This document shows, piece by piece, positions 1-11,085 of a stretch of DNA of 64,000 nt (its first letter is position 1; each line of letters opens with the position of its first letter). This DNA comes from Talaromyces rugulosus. Lineage: Eukaryota > Ascomycota > Eurotiomycetes > Eurotiales > Trichocomaceae. The notes beneath the pieces are model-generated. The model saw nothing but the letters and a program-made list of their open reading frames with translations. It made no database searches and was not told the DNA's origin. Position numbers and translations under genes: made by a program. Location of the stretch: positions 1,116,001-1,180,000 of the forward strand of contig NC_049566.1 in the NCBI RefSeq assembly GCF_013368755.1, given 5' to 3'.

Positions 1-1528
1 GTTCGCTACCTTCTTGCGCCCAAGTACTCTACCAAACCCGGTATTGTGAAACTTTCCGAAGAAGAGATTGACGATCTCGTCGACGATTGGACCCCGGAGC
101 CCCTTGTGGCCAGTCCTACCGCTCTGGAAAGAAATGAGGTCGAGAAGAGAACAGTCATTGTAGGGTAGGTTTTAAAAAAGGAAGCAGGGAAGATTTGTTC
201 ATTACTGACGTTTCCCGTGACAACCAGACCAACCGGTCCCAAGGTGAAATTGTCCAACGGCCGCACCGTTACCAACCTCGCCTCTTATAACTTTTACAAT
301 TTTACCTCCAACGAAACGCTCAAGGAAAAGGCGATTCAGACGCTACGCACGTATGGTGTTGGTCCCTGTGGACCTCCGGGTTTCTACGGTACCCAAGATG
401 TGCACATGAAGACCGAAGCAGACGTCGCGGCCTTTTTGGGAACAGCGGCGTGTATCATTTATGCACAGGCCTTTTCGACCGTTTCCAGTGTTATCCCCGC
501 CTTTTCAAAGCGTGGAGACATCATTGTGGCCGACAAGGGAGTCAGTTACGCGATTCGCAAGGGTATTCAGATTTCGCGCAGTACTGTGCGATGGTACGAA
601 CACAACGATATGGAAGATCTCGAGCGTGTGCTGGAAAAGGTGACTCGGGAGCAAGCGCGGAAGCCATTGACCCGTCGGTTTATTATCACCGAAGGTCTCT
701 TTGAATCTTATGGTGATATGATAGACCTTCCCAGAGTTGTAAGTGGAACAGCCGCCGCCGCCTTTTGTGTCGAAAGAGATGCTGACCCTTTAAACAGGTC
801 GAACTGAAATTCAAGTACAAGTTCCGCCTTCTTTTGGACGAGACCTGGTCCTTTGGAGTCTTGGGTCGCAACGGAAGGGGTGTCACTGAGCACCAGAATG
901 TCGACCCTACTGAAATTGATATGATTGTTGGTTCTTTGGCCGGCCCTGTCATTGCAGGTGGCGGCTTCTGTGCTGGAAGCGAAGAAATCGTGCACCACCA
1001 GAGGATTTCGGCATCGGCATATACCTTCTCTGCCGCTCTCCCCGCTTTGTTGTCGACTACCGCGAGTGAGACTATCACTATGATGCAAAGCAATTCGGAC
1101 CTTTTCGTTCAGCTTAGATCCAACATCAAAACGATGTGGTCTCAGATCGACCCGCGCAGTGACTGGGTATACTGCACAAGCGCGCCTGAGAATCCGATCA
1201 TGATTTTGGCAATTAAGCCAGAGGTGGTTTCATCTAGAAGACTGTCCGTTGAGGACCAACAGTCCTTGCTCCAGGATGTTGTTGATGAGGTGCGTTTTTA
1301 TTCCCTTTCCTTTGCTATCTCACCTTGCTAACAGACAAACCACAGACATTGGCAAATGGTGTTCTCATTACTCGATTAAAGTCTCTGCCTGACAATGTCG
1401 AGCCGAAGCAGCACGTCCTGCCGGCGCTCAAGGTCTGCCTGACAACGGGCCTGAGCAAGCGAGAAGTCGAAAAGGCTGGCACGATCATTCGACATGCAAT
1501 TACGAAGGTGCTGAGCAAGAAGCGCTAG
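1..1528 (+). CDS. LCB1: Serine palmitoyltransferase subunit 1 (LCB1), 5' end cut by the window
   Basis: This is the LCB1-type subunit of serine palmitoyltransferase, which with LCB2 condenses serine and palmitoyl-CoA in the ER, the first step of sphingolipid synthesis. Exons as read: 1-164, 228-738, 798-1289 and 1346-1528; phase is kept at all three introns (GTAGGT, GTAAGT and GTGCGT donors, CAG acceptors). The protein shows the alpha-oxoamine synthase fold: the stretch ASYNFYNF, the glycine-rich YGVGPCGPPGFYGT segment, and LLLDETWSFGVLGRNGRG. After the DMIVGSLAG segment there is no PLP-binding lysine where LCB2 has one, as expected for the non-catalytic LCB1 subunit. The N-terminal part, including the membrane anchor, lies before base 1. 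Stop TAG is at 1526-1528. Identification is firm. Confidence 0.95.
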
Positions 1529-1819
1529 TAATTTTTATCGTTCGACTTTCTTTTTTCCGAGTGTATTCTTAACCTTTTGCTAGATGACTTGTTGTCTTTG
1601 TACATGATCAACCTCGCGGCACTGCTAGCCATCGGTCAATTTTGTTTAACCTGTCCGAGGGGCTGGGCGTCGGAGGATACGACCTAGTTCATCTTTTCTC
1701 GCGTATATTATTAGAATAGATAGTTTTAATCCTAGTGACGGTACATGAAATGCCACACTTTACTATTTTTGATCGCATATTTAGGGCTGTTGCTACGTCA
1801 TCACGCATTCAAGCCCTGG

Positions 1820-2221
1820 CTACATGTATGTCTTAACAAGGAGGACCAGATTAGAACTACTATTTGGCCGAGTTATTCCGACACTACCGTAGCGGAGGAG
1901 CTCACCTCTACTCTTGATGAAATCCGTCAAGCGGTTGGTAACTACATTTTCCGAATTACACACAACTCTTAGAGGCAGGATTTCTGCTTCTTCCCCGGCT
2001 ACGCGATCTCGCCGCTGCTCTCCCCGTTGTTCAAACAGTCGTAGAACAGTTCGTTCATCCTGCAACACGTTGAAGTGAAACAGGGTGTCTGAGGCGTAGT
2101 GCCATCCGTCGCTGTCAGAGGCACCGCTGCAAGGTTGTTTGAATACCCGACAAGTTTTGAGGACTACCTGGCTATCAACTTCGTAGGCTTTACCAGAAGC
2201 GCCGACTCCCAGTATTTCCAA
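1820..2221 (-). pseudogene. Protein-kinase-like N-lobe fragment, truncated
   Basis: An open frame on the minus strand reads LEILGVGASGKAYEVDSQ, then VVLKTCRVF, and further on ASDTLFHFNVLQDERTVLRL. This resembles the glycine-rich loop, the VxxK lysine strand and the helix C region of the orphan protein-kinase-like proteins common in Eurotiales. The resemblance is lost after about 70 residues, and the rest of the frame has no kinase motifs (no HRD, no DFG). No ATG starts the frame: the first in-frame candidate is TTG at 2221, and a stop lies seven codons further upstream at 2242-2240. I read it as a relic, but a first exon further upstream cannot be excluded. The family assignment is inferred from the motif pattern only. 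Confidence 0.45.
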
Positions 2222-2241
2222 ACCAGATTGAGGCTGAGGCT

Positions 2242-3034
2242 ATATGGTATAGGTGTCGCAGTTCGAAGAGGCGGTGCCAACTGGGACGTTAGCCTCAAGA
2301 TCATCACGCTTTCCATATTCTCTGATCAATGGCTAGGATATACTAGACAAGATGCCAAATAGGCCATAAATGATGTATCGCAATGTAACCTGTATGGTAG
2401 AGTAACATTTCGAGAAGTATACCAAAATTCCATAGGTGCCATGAAACAAAGAAGATTTGGGGTAGGTGGTAATTTAGGAAGGAAATCTAGAACCTCGGAA
2501 AATTATATTACCGGTACTTTTTATAATGCAAAAATCTAATGTAGTAGACTACAGGTACATAACTAGTAATATTGTCCAAAAGTGCCACATTCCAAAGCAT
2601 CATTCTCCATAACCGAGGTATTTCCCAATTGGGCAAGCTGTAGCCCGGTCAACATCCTTGCATTTTTTCTCGCTTTCTCTTGTCATTTACCAAGACTCGA
2701 TGTCTAAACCAGGCATGATTGATGAAGGGGGAAGTGAGACATCTAAATAAGATTGGCAAACAAAACGACATAGGGAAAAGCGATTGAATGCGCCACACGC
2801 TTGGGCCGTTCTTCCGAATTAGGAAATATTTTTCAAACATTGTTTATCCCTTTCCGCATTTAAATGAGACAAAAAATAATAAGTACGTAGTAGTACTCCA
2901 AGTGGCTTTAGATTCCCTTTTTCGATGGTGAGATCTGCTGGTAACGGTAGGAGTAAAAATTTCTATCTTTTGTCTTTTGAGTAATCCGAGTTTAAAAACG
3001 GTTTCCGACTCACAAGAGTCTCAAATTGCTCGAA
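2242..3034. other. Intergenic, upstream of the GH17 gene
   Basis: No coding signal is seen. The stretch is A/T-rich with poly-A/T runs around 2510-2570 and 2860-2890. It should hold the promoter and leader of the GH17 gene starting at 3035. The frames present are short and show no recognisable motif. Confidence 0.5.
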
Positions 3035-4418
3035 ATGAAGTACAGTGGCTTGGGACTCGGAGTCATAGCCCTGCTTCATTCTGTTCACGGACATGTGCAC
3101 TGTACGTCTCTTTCAACCATTTGAGTTTGAGTGAGGTTAACCAAGAGTCTCTCACCTGAATAGATAATGCAAATCACCTTTCCCAGCGCGCGTCGGAGAC
3201 CGTATCTTGTCCAAAGGAGAAGATAACAAACACAGTCATCGTGCATATCAATCAATCGGGGCGAACCTTGAGCATCGAGACGCAGTCGGCCAGACCACCC
3301 GTGACCTCCGTTGTCAGTTTTCACACTCTCTCCTGAAATCCGAATCTAACTTGAAGGAAAAGTAGAACTCTCAAAATGCATCACCATCACCGCCCCAAGC
3401 CAGAGTCATTGTTCAAAGCGGCACTACTTTGCCGACACCCACTGCAGAAGTAATATCCCCCGGCCCTGAGCAGCAACAAAACTTGCCTGTGCCGGGTTTC
3501 ACGCCACCGATTGATACGCATGGAATAAATGGCATAGATGATGATGATGATGTAAACAATATCAACGATAGCAGTGACACGAACTCGTTCGACATCCTTT
3601 TCCCTTCACACGGCAAAAATGTGCAGCGAAACAAGTACGGCATCTCCTACTCCCCATACAACGCGGGGGGCGGATGTAAAGGACAAAAAGAAGTCGACCA
3701 CGACATCAAATCTCTCCGGCAATACTCTCTGCTTCGAATCTACGGAGTCGACTGCAACCAAGCACGCACTGTCACTAAAGCTGCACGGGAAAACAACATG
3801 AAAGTGTTTGCAGGGGTCTTCAATATCGCAAATCTCGACCAAGACTTGCAAGAAATCATCGATGTCGCAGACGGAGACTGGTCTCTCTTCCACACCATAT
3901 CGGTCGGCAATGAGCTCGTCAATCGAGCACAGAATTCGGCGGCGGAGGTGGCCGGTTCTGTCAATGCTGCGCGCAACAAGCTTCGACAGGCTGGATATCA
4001 GGGTCCTGTTGTCACGGTGGACACGTTCAATCAAATCATCGAGCACCCGGAGTTGTGCGAAGCGTCGGATTACTGCGCAGCCAACTGCCATGCGTTTTTC
4101 GATTCGACGCAAACACCCGAGAATGCGGGTTCGTATGTGCATGATCAAGCACGCCAAGTGTCAGAGGCTGCTGGAGGGAAGAAGGTCATCATCACTGAGT
4201 CAGGATGGCCGTATGCAGGCACGCCGAATGGTAATGCCATACCGTCTCGACCGAATCAAGAGGCTGCGTTGCGCAGTCTGCAGAAGAGTTTCCCAGACGG
4301 TGGCCTGATTTTATTCAGCGCGTTTGACGATAAGTGGAAATCTGATGATGCCGGCACGTTTAATACGGAGAAGTTTTGGGGAATTACCGAGTTGGGAGAC
4401 ACGATTAATTTCAGATAG
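3035..4418 (+). CDS. Secreted GH17 cell-wall beta-glucanase/transglycosidase (SCW4/SCW10/BtgE type)
   Basis: A 422-residue secreted protein of glycoside hydrolase family 17, related to yeast Scw4/Scw10 and Aspergillus BtgE, which act on beta-1,3-glucan in the wall. Exons: 3035-3101, 3164-3312 and 3366-4418; phase holds. Residues 1-19 (MKYSGLGLGVIALLHSVHG) are a signal peptide. Next comes an N-terminal segment with the VIVHINQSG motif, a low-complexity Pro/Asp/Asn linker, and the GH17 barrel from YGISYSPYNAGGGC. The acid/base Glu lies in SVGNELVN and the nucleophile Glu in ITESGWPYAG. No C-terminal hydrophobic GPI signal is present (it ends DTINFR), so it is a soluble wall protein. The second intron uses a GTCAGT donor with a CTAAC branch site. 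Its 3' end faces that of LDB17, 244 nt away. Confidence 0.92.
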
Positions 4419-4662
4419 ATAACAAAATTTTAAAGAGTCAATTGTTTTTTGGATTTGATTTGTATGTATGTATTGCCTTGATTTATGGCGCACAATGCCA
4501 TGATTTGCATCCAGTTGTCGAAGATTATAATGGGGCCAGGGGAATATCGTGGCGAAGCAGTGCAAGAACATCCATACACTTGAAACGACGGGTATTTCCA
4601 CTTCTTAGCATAGTTCACACGCAAAAGCCTGACAGCGTATATTCTAGTCAAGGCGCAAAAGG

Positions 4663-6979
4663 CTAAGCATTCTCTACTTCTTCGCCCATGGATTGCTCGG
4701 TAGATGGTTTTTGACCATGCCGCCATCGCCGCGTCTTTGGCGGCTCTGGTTTGACACCCGGTTTCACAGAAGAGCCATCGACTGTGGCTGCAGCTGGCAT
4801 AGGATGTGCTGATCGTCTCGGGGGAGGTAGTGCTGGCGCAGGCCGGGATGTCGACCTCGCCATAGTCGATACTGATGATGCCAAAGAATTCTCACCGGAG
4901 TTTTGCCTGTCTATAGACGTTGCAGGTTTCTGCTCCGATTCAACAGCAAGTTTCTCACCTCCACCTTCATCTTCTTCTCGTGCCTGCTGGCCTCTCGTAC
5001 GCCTTGCTCTGGGAGGCTCTGGTTTTTGCTTCGTTCGAACGGATAAAATGGCTTCAAACGACTGGTCTGATGACCTAGTATCCTTACGGCTTGGAGTCAT
5101 TACTCCAGGTTTCTCATTCTGAGCGGCTACTTCCATAACGCTCAAGGTGGACGCGCTGGCTGGTTCCAAATGCATTCCAAGTCTTTCTGCTTGGTGACGA
5201 CTAAAACTAGATGGAGTGGTCGGTGACCTTGAATTCATCAACGTGGGCGAGAGAGTAGCAGAGTCCGGAGATGCAGCGAGGACGGTGTTATCCTCGTCGG
5301 ATTCCTTGATTCCGACTATAGAAATTCCCGTGCCATCTGACGCACCTTCTTCTTCTTCTGCTGGAAGTGTTTCAGAAGTAGACACTGGTTTCGGGTCCCG
5401 TAGCCACTCGACTTGGCTACACCGGGCGACAAGCCTTTTGGTGGTTTCATCAGCCTCGGCGAAGTGTAATATTCTCTCATAATCATCTTCCTCGCCATCA
5501 AACTGGCTGTGAACCAGGAGACCGAGCGTTCGCCTAATTTCGTCTTTCTTATAGTGCGGAGGGTGTTGAAGCTGAGTATGGGCAAGTAGAGGATAGAAAA
5601 CACGCAAGTATGTGTGTCGCAAAGCCACGGAATCCTCGGGGAGATCTAGCAGATTTCGGATGAGGATATCAACGAGCACTCGTAGATCATTTGTGTAGAA
5701 GTATTCATAAGTGGATGGGGTTGTGAAAATGAGATAGAGAAGCTTCAAGGTAAGAAGTTGCAAGGAAGTCTCGCCTGTTAAGAAAAAAAGTCAGCTTGCT
5801 ATTTGAAATCACGCATAGAAGCGTTCCCTGCCTTCTCGATTGAGTAGTAAAATGATATTCTCGCCGAAAGTTTTGTAAAAATATCCATGCATGGCGAGAA
5901 CTTTGATCACTTTATTCGTCGGTGGGCTGGAAGATGCCCCTGAGACAGGGTCATGTGCTGAAACCATAAATTGTTCATTTAAAACCAGCTGCACGCTTAT
6001 TAGCATAAGACTCGTCTATTGTATGTTCTGGGACTCACCAAAACTCGAATTACATGATAGTGGTATGGGTCATTGGCGTCGTTAGATAGTCCCTCGATGA
6101 TCTCGAAGAGGTACTTTACGAACTCATCTTCCACGAGCACTATCATAATTGTTCAGCCAACCATTTTTTCCAAGCACAACGATCTCAAAGGGCTTACCCA
6201 GGTCCTCTATCTTCACCCTCTGGATCCTAGACATCTCGTAGAGCAGGTCCATCAAGAGACGATGAAGACCAGCTCCATCATCAATGTCCGGGCTCTGAGA
6301 CCGCACAAGCTCTAGTAACCTTGAAAAACAGCCCTCCTCATTCATAAGCTGGAAAGTGGTATCGCTATGTCGTCCGTCAAAAAGCAGAAACGCTGCCATG
6401 AAATGCAAGGTATCCGAATCATCCTCCTGATTTGTATAAACCGATAAGATCCCATCAGCCAAATGACAATTCAACTCGATCCAGATTCGCATCTTTAACT
6501 TTCAGCCATGAACGTACTTGTAGTAAACTGTATATTATCTGCCGTCGAATATAGTCCGTGTGCTCGGCGAAGAGACTCGACGAAAAGAGCTTGTATGAAC
6601 AGCGAGAGATATCGTATTCGTTATTGAGAAATTCATCTGTTAAATTCCAAAGTTTAGCCATGAAATTAATGGGATTGTACGGTTTCTGGACAGAGCAGCA
6701 AATCGGACAGGTGTCGTACTTTTGAACTTGGAGCCGAGGCCAAGATAGTCTCGCAGAGCATTGTCGATAAGAGCGTGTGAGTCGCATGATCTGGATACTA
6801 TAATATCCAACTCTAGTAACACATAAATAAATAAAAGTAAGCAACCAGCCAGATCAACAAAAACGAATTCAGGTGCGGGCAGTAAAAGAGACAAAAGCCC
6901 AAGGGAGAAAAAAAAGGTACCCACCATCCCAGAATTGCTGTTCATTTTCCACGCTGTCTGAGACTTCTTCCAGATCCAT
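4663..6979 (-). CDS. LDB17: LDB17/SPIN90-type actin (Arp2/3) regulator
   Basis: A 621-residue protein of the SPIN90/Ldb17/Dip1 family, which activates Arp2/3 at endocytic actin patches. Minus-strand exons: 6979-6925, 6812-6720, 6636-6518, 6426-6198, 6139-6039, 5988-5832 and 5774-4663. All phases agree. The start is ATG at 6979 ([18 protein letters not shown]), because the frame is closed by a stop eight codons earlier. The N-terminal helical-repeat domain contains [43 protein letters not shown] and [17 protein letters not shown]. The C-terminal third is disordered and proline-rich, with SH3-ligand-like [18 protein letters not shown] and KPEPPKTRR segments. The sixth intron (5831-5775) can only be removed in frame if it starts with GC rather than GT. 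The helical domain identifies the family clearly. Confidence 0.9.
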
Positions 6980-7377
6980 GACCTCCTGATCAAGGCGCTT
7001 CCCCAATTCAAGAGCGCATTCGTTTCATTTCCTGGTGGTTATGGGCGTATCTCCAGGGAACGAGGGGCGCGGCAGTGACGTTGTCGAGGCTGTCTCACCG
7101 CCCGCGCCTTATCAGATCGGATGATGCCGACGCCTTGCCGATCTTGTTTGTTTACCTGTAGGTAGTACTATATACCTTATTTGAATAATTAATATGAAAA
7201 TAATTCAATTACAATCTTTCGTATTTCGAAATATTTACAATACAACCAAACAGTCCTTATAATGTCCAAATGAAGCCAAAAACAAGGCCAACGCAAAAGA
7301 TCAGATCGTAATTTGTATATCCAAAAAGGCTGGGTAAACAACAACGACTCAAGGCATTGCTAAAATACATCAGTCTC
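6980..7377. other. Intergenic between LDB17 start and GH47 gene end
   Basis: Short promoter region for LDB17 on the minus strand, and 3' flank of the GH47 gene. A GC-rich part (7040-7130) is followed by an A/T-rich part (7150-7260). No gene seen. Confidence 0.5.
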
Positions 7378-10195
7378 TTAAGAGATTGGTCTCTTCAACG
7401 GGTGGGCCTCAGTGTTTCTGTTTGATGTTTATTAGCATTCTGACCATCAAGCGTAGGGGGTTTCTAGTAGAACCTACAGAACATAGTCATCCAAACTGAC
7501 AACGCTTGGGTCGCTGAATAGCAGGTAAAAGTACTTTAGAGTCTCTGCTAGCCAAAAGGACTCCATCTCGTTGCTGAAAACAGGTGCTGAGCTTGTAACG
7601 TCGGTGATCGCAGAGGCGGCAATATCAGTCCGGCAGTGTTGAACAATTGCTTCAAACATCTTCCAGCCTTTCTCTCTCCAGTAGTCATCTCCCGTAAGTC
7701 GGAACATGATAAAGACGGACTCGATGGCCTCGGGACGTAGTATGTATTTTCGTGATGGAATTTTGGTAAGACCCTTCGGGATTCGCTCTTCCTTGACCCG
7801 GCGGTCTACATAGTCTTTATGTGAGATGACCGTGGGTTTGGGAGGAGCTTGAAAGCCCGAGTCCTCCACATTTGACGCTGGTTTGCCAAGCTCTGTCCTA
7901 TCCGTAATAGCTTCAGTCGCCGTAACATATGCGTGTTCATCATCACCCGTACTGGTATCAGTGAGGCCAGCGCGCTTAACGTTCTTATTAACGTTCTTAG
8001 ATGGATAAACCTCTGGTGTGTTGGTATCCTGCGTCGCAACCGAGTTAGCAACGCTGAGTTTATCCTGCCGAGATTTCTCAAATGCCTCTTTCGCGTCTTT
8101 CAGTTGTAGCTGGTACCAATTTTCGGCTTTGTTAATTCGGTCTTTTTCGTTCGGGTCCATTATATCCAAATATTTGGTCTCATTCCACGGGCAAGAAAGA
8201 GGATCGTCACAGGACAATATTTCGAAGCCTTCAGGCATGATGCCTGTGGTTGTGGATTCGTAAGCCCATACACAACCGTCGGTCAGTTTGGCTGCAATGT
8301 CCATGTCGCCCTTTAGCCCAAATAGCTTTGCTCCGACAGCAAACATACCACCGGCGAAGCAGGTAAGATGAGTTCCTTCGTATTTGTAATTAAGAGATTG
8401 CTTTTGTGGATTGGAAGCGTCGTCGGAAACCGTTACTTTCGCCAGAAAGCGAATGTCTCTAGGTTCTTCGATCATAGGCCGGAATAGAAGCGTTTCACGT
8501 ACGGCCTGCATAGAAGACTCGTAGAGGGTCCGGTATTGGTCGTTGAGCCCTCCAAGGAGCATGTATTCCTTGGGCAAGTACTCATAGGTCGAGTCTGCTT
8601 GGCCGCCAAGACCGAACTCATCAGCTGTCGCGCCAGGAGGAGAGGCTAGACCTTGTTGCACACATTCCTTTTTGGGAAACGGGTTTGAGGTCGTGGCTTG
8701 GCCAGTTTCTGTGTCATAGTTTGCAGGTTCAGCATTAGCTGCGAGTCCCAAACTGCGTTTGTTCATGTTTTTGATTGTGCCCACAACGCCGGGCGTAGGT
8801 TTTGGCAGATTTGGAGCTTCCTTTTTGGCCAAATTCGGGAAAGAGGGTCTGCTAACAACATTGCTGGCTTTCTTGCAACCAGAAGCGTCTAGTAACAGTG
8901 GCCATAGGCCAGGAATCCTTGTATCATCTTGTGCAGCCTCCAGAGCGTTAGTAACACGCGCTATCGCGTCATAGTACTTGTCTTCTTTGGTCAGTTGAGC
9001 AAGGCGCGTGAATTCTACCGAGAGGGAGCCGAGTTCTGCCATTACGACACGGGTATCTGCGCGGTGAGGCTGAGATACATAGTCCCTGCAGAGAAAGAAT
9101 GTGTTAGCATATCTCAGTTTCAAAGTATATAAATGCAGCTTACGGTGCCCAGTGGTAGTAAGTGACTGGCATTCGGTTCGGCGTATCAAAGGAACCGATC
9201 AGAATCTCGGCCAATTCAACCGCCTTATCCAAGAGAACCTTGTATTTACCGCCGGAAATATCGTATGCGCCGAGGAGACCGCCCAGATACCGAATTACAG
9301 TCTCAAAAAGTGGAATGTCTTTTCTGAAACTGGTTGTGAAATCGATCTTCTTGACCTCCTCCACAGCAGCAGCGAACTCTTCTTCTAATTCCATAATCCA
9401 AAGCGTGTCCAAAGTATCAACAAGAGTTGCACCCCAACCGGCGAATGGGTCTCGAAAACCACCGCTGACAGGTCTGACCTCGTCATGACCAAGAGCCTCC
9501 TTTGTGTAACCTTTCCATGCATGCACAAACTCGGCTTTGATGGCTGAGAGTCTTTGAGTACGTTTAAGAGATTCGGCTGAAGATTCGTCCTTGACTGCGG
9601 CCTGGAGTTTGGGTAGCGTCTTTGAAGAGCCAGATGGGAGCCTGATGAGGTCTGCAGCAGCGACGGGAAAGTGTTCGGGGAGCCTTTTCCAATGCGGCTT
9701 AGATAAGTCGTTCGAAGGAAGATTGACTTCAAGCCGGCTCTGCCCACTGGCACCAAATCTCTCGTCCTCTTCGATAATCGAGACCTGTTTCTTTGGTATC
9801 CCAGTATCCAGTCTGTCGGCGGCCCCCAGTCCGAGAGATGGCTTTTCCGGGGCTTTATATGGCTTTATCTCGGCCTCGATCGAGTCGGTCTCGACGTTAG
9901 TCGGCTGTTGCTTGTTGACCGGGGGCTTCGGCGGCGAATCAACGGGCTTCTCGGCATGAATTCGATCATTTATTCTGTCGTTGCCAGGATTGTTGTAGTT
10001 GTTGTTTGAGGGGGAGAACCCATGAGAGGAAGAAGAATCGCCGTTCTGGCTCGGCGGCGGGATTTTTAGCGCGGGTATTGAATTCGAGGCGGTTTCGGTG
10101 CTCGACCATTCGCGGGACCGTACAAACTGCAAAAATGCCAGGCCAAGGATGACGCTGAATATGAGGAAGACCCGATATCTGCGAGTTCGAAGCAT
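7378..10195 (-). CDS. Class I alpha-1,2-mannosidase, GH47, type II membrane protein
   Basis: An 899-residue family 47 mannosidase, expected to trim alpha-1,2-mannose from N-glycans in the ER/Golgi. Minus-strand exons: 10195-9144, 9085-7478 and 7417-7378; phase holds. A short basic N-terminus precedes a membrane anchor (FLIFSVILGLAFLQFV, about residues 9-24), followed by a roughly 170-residue Pro/Ser/Asn-rich stem. The catalytic domain starts near AWKGYTKEALGHDEV and contains GWGATLVDTLDTLWIM and RYILRPEAIESVFIMFR. It is interrupted by a low-complexity insert of about 130 residues (after the DPLSCPWNETKYLD segment). The last 40-nt exon adds NTEAHPLKRPIS, giving the family's conserved C-terminal Thr that binds calcium; without that splice the protein would stop at DDYVL. 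It may be closer to the EDEM/Mnl-like long forms than to the secreted 500-residue enzymes; the subfamily is not settled. Confidence 0.9.
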
Positions 10196-11085
10196 GATCG
10201 GCAATCGGCCCGTCGCGCGAGGACGGAGGAAAGGGATAAAGGGCGTGTTGGTGAGCTAAATAAAGGTGGTTGCGCGCCTCGATCAGTAGTGCATCAACAT
10301 GGGGGTTTCGCCTGGACGACAGCCGCGAGACCAACAGCCACCGATATTTCCACGCAGTTGTTGTCGTCTTGAGATAGTCTCGACGACGGCATTGATGACA
10401 CGAAACACACAAAGGGGAGCGCAGGACAGCAGCCAGTCGAGCACTGCTTTCTTGGCCAACACAGGAGGAGACAGCCAAGGACGGCCCGCCGAGCCATAGT
10501 CACTAGTGGATGCGGCTGGCGCGACCGGCCAATGAACAGGCACAGTCCCACAAAACCGGCAGCACAGAACAAATGACCCAACGCAGCCAATGGCAGCTCC
10601 TGTAGGCGGGTATGAGTTAAGCCTGTTGCATGCTGGCACGAGTGTGCTATGTGTATTTTGGTCTACTATTTTATTTGCGTCTATAATACTAACTAGTACT
10701 ACGCACTATGTAGTAGTAAGTGATGTCGGCACTGTCCGGAGCTGCGAGCGGCTAGTCCCGATTGGGGCTTCCCCGCATCCCCCGCAGCCAATAACCCACC
10801 GGCATTATAGACCCATCCGGACCACATGACACAACCTTATCTTTTCCGTACGAGACTGTTACATGGCCGCCCGAGCTAGCTAGCCCTAAGCCGGCTCTAG
10901 GATAAGCCGCAAGCGCCTCAAAAGTCCCTATGTTACCTGGGTTTTTTCCTATTTTTGCTCTTTCTTCTTTTCGGGGTCCTTTCTCCATGACACACTGGAA
11001 ATTGTTCTATTGCTGCTAACAAAATATGCTCACACAGATAATAATATAGTGGTATCAGAAGCGTCTGGTATGATAACCAGCCCAT
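10196..11085. other. Intergenic: promoter of the GH47 gene and 3' flank of ATG9
   Basis: No convincing gene. Open frames here are short, overlap on several frames and show no motif. The GH47-proximal part is GC-rich with several CCAAT pentamers. The ATG9-proximal part (10650-11080) is A/T-richer. Confidence 0.5.
10529..10792. promoter_or_regulatory. Cluster of CCAAT boxes upstream of the GH47 gene
   Basis: CCAAT occurs on the plus strand at 10529-10533, 10587-10591 and 10788-10792, and in reverse (ATTGG) at 10761-10765. These lie 330-600 nt upstream of the mannosidase ATG on the minus strand. CCAAT is the core site of the fungal HAP/CBC complex. Binding is an inference; the pentamers are common by chance. 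Confidence 0.3.

Noticed and set aside
6640..6719. Apparent frameshift in LDB17 after LGLGSKFK
   Set aside because: A normal GTACGA...ACAG intron at 6719-6637 restores frame and family similarity ([13 protein letters not shown]).
10283..10639. Cys/Leu/Val-rich frames upstream of the GH47 gene
   Set aside because: Several overlapping frames of equal quality in a GC-rich promoter; no domain and no exon partners.
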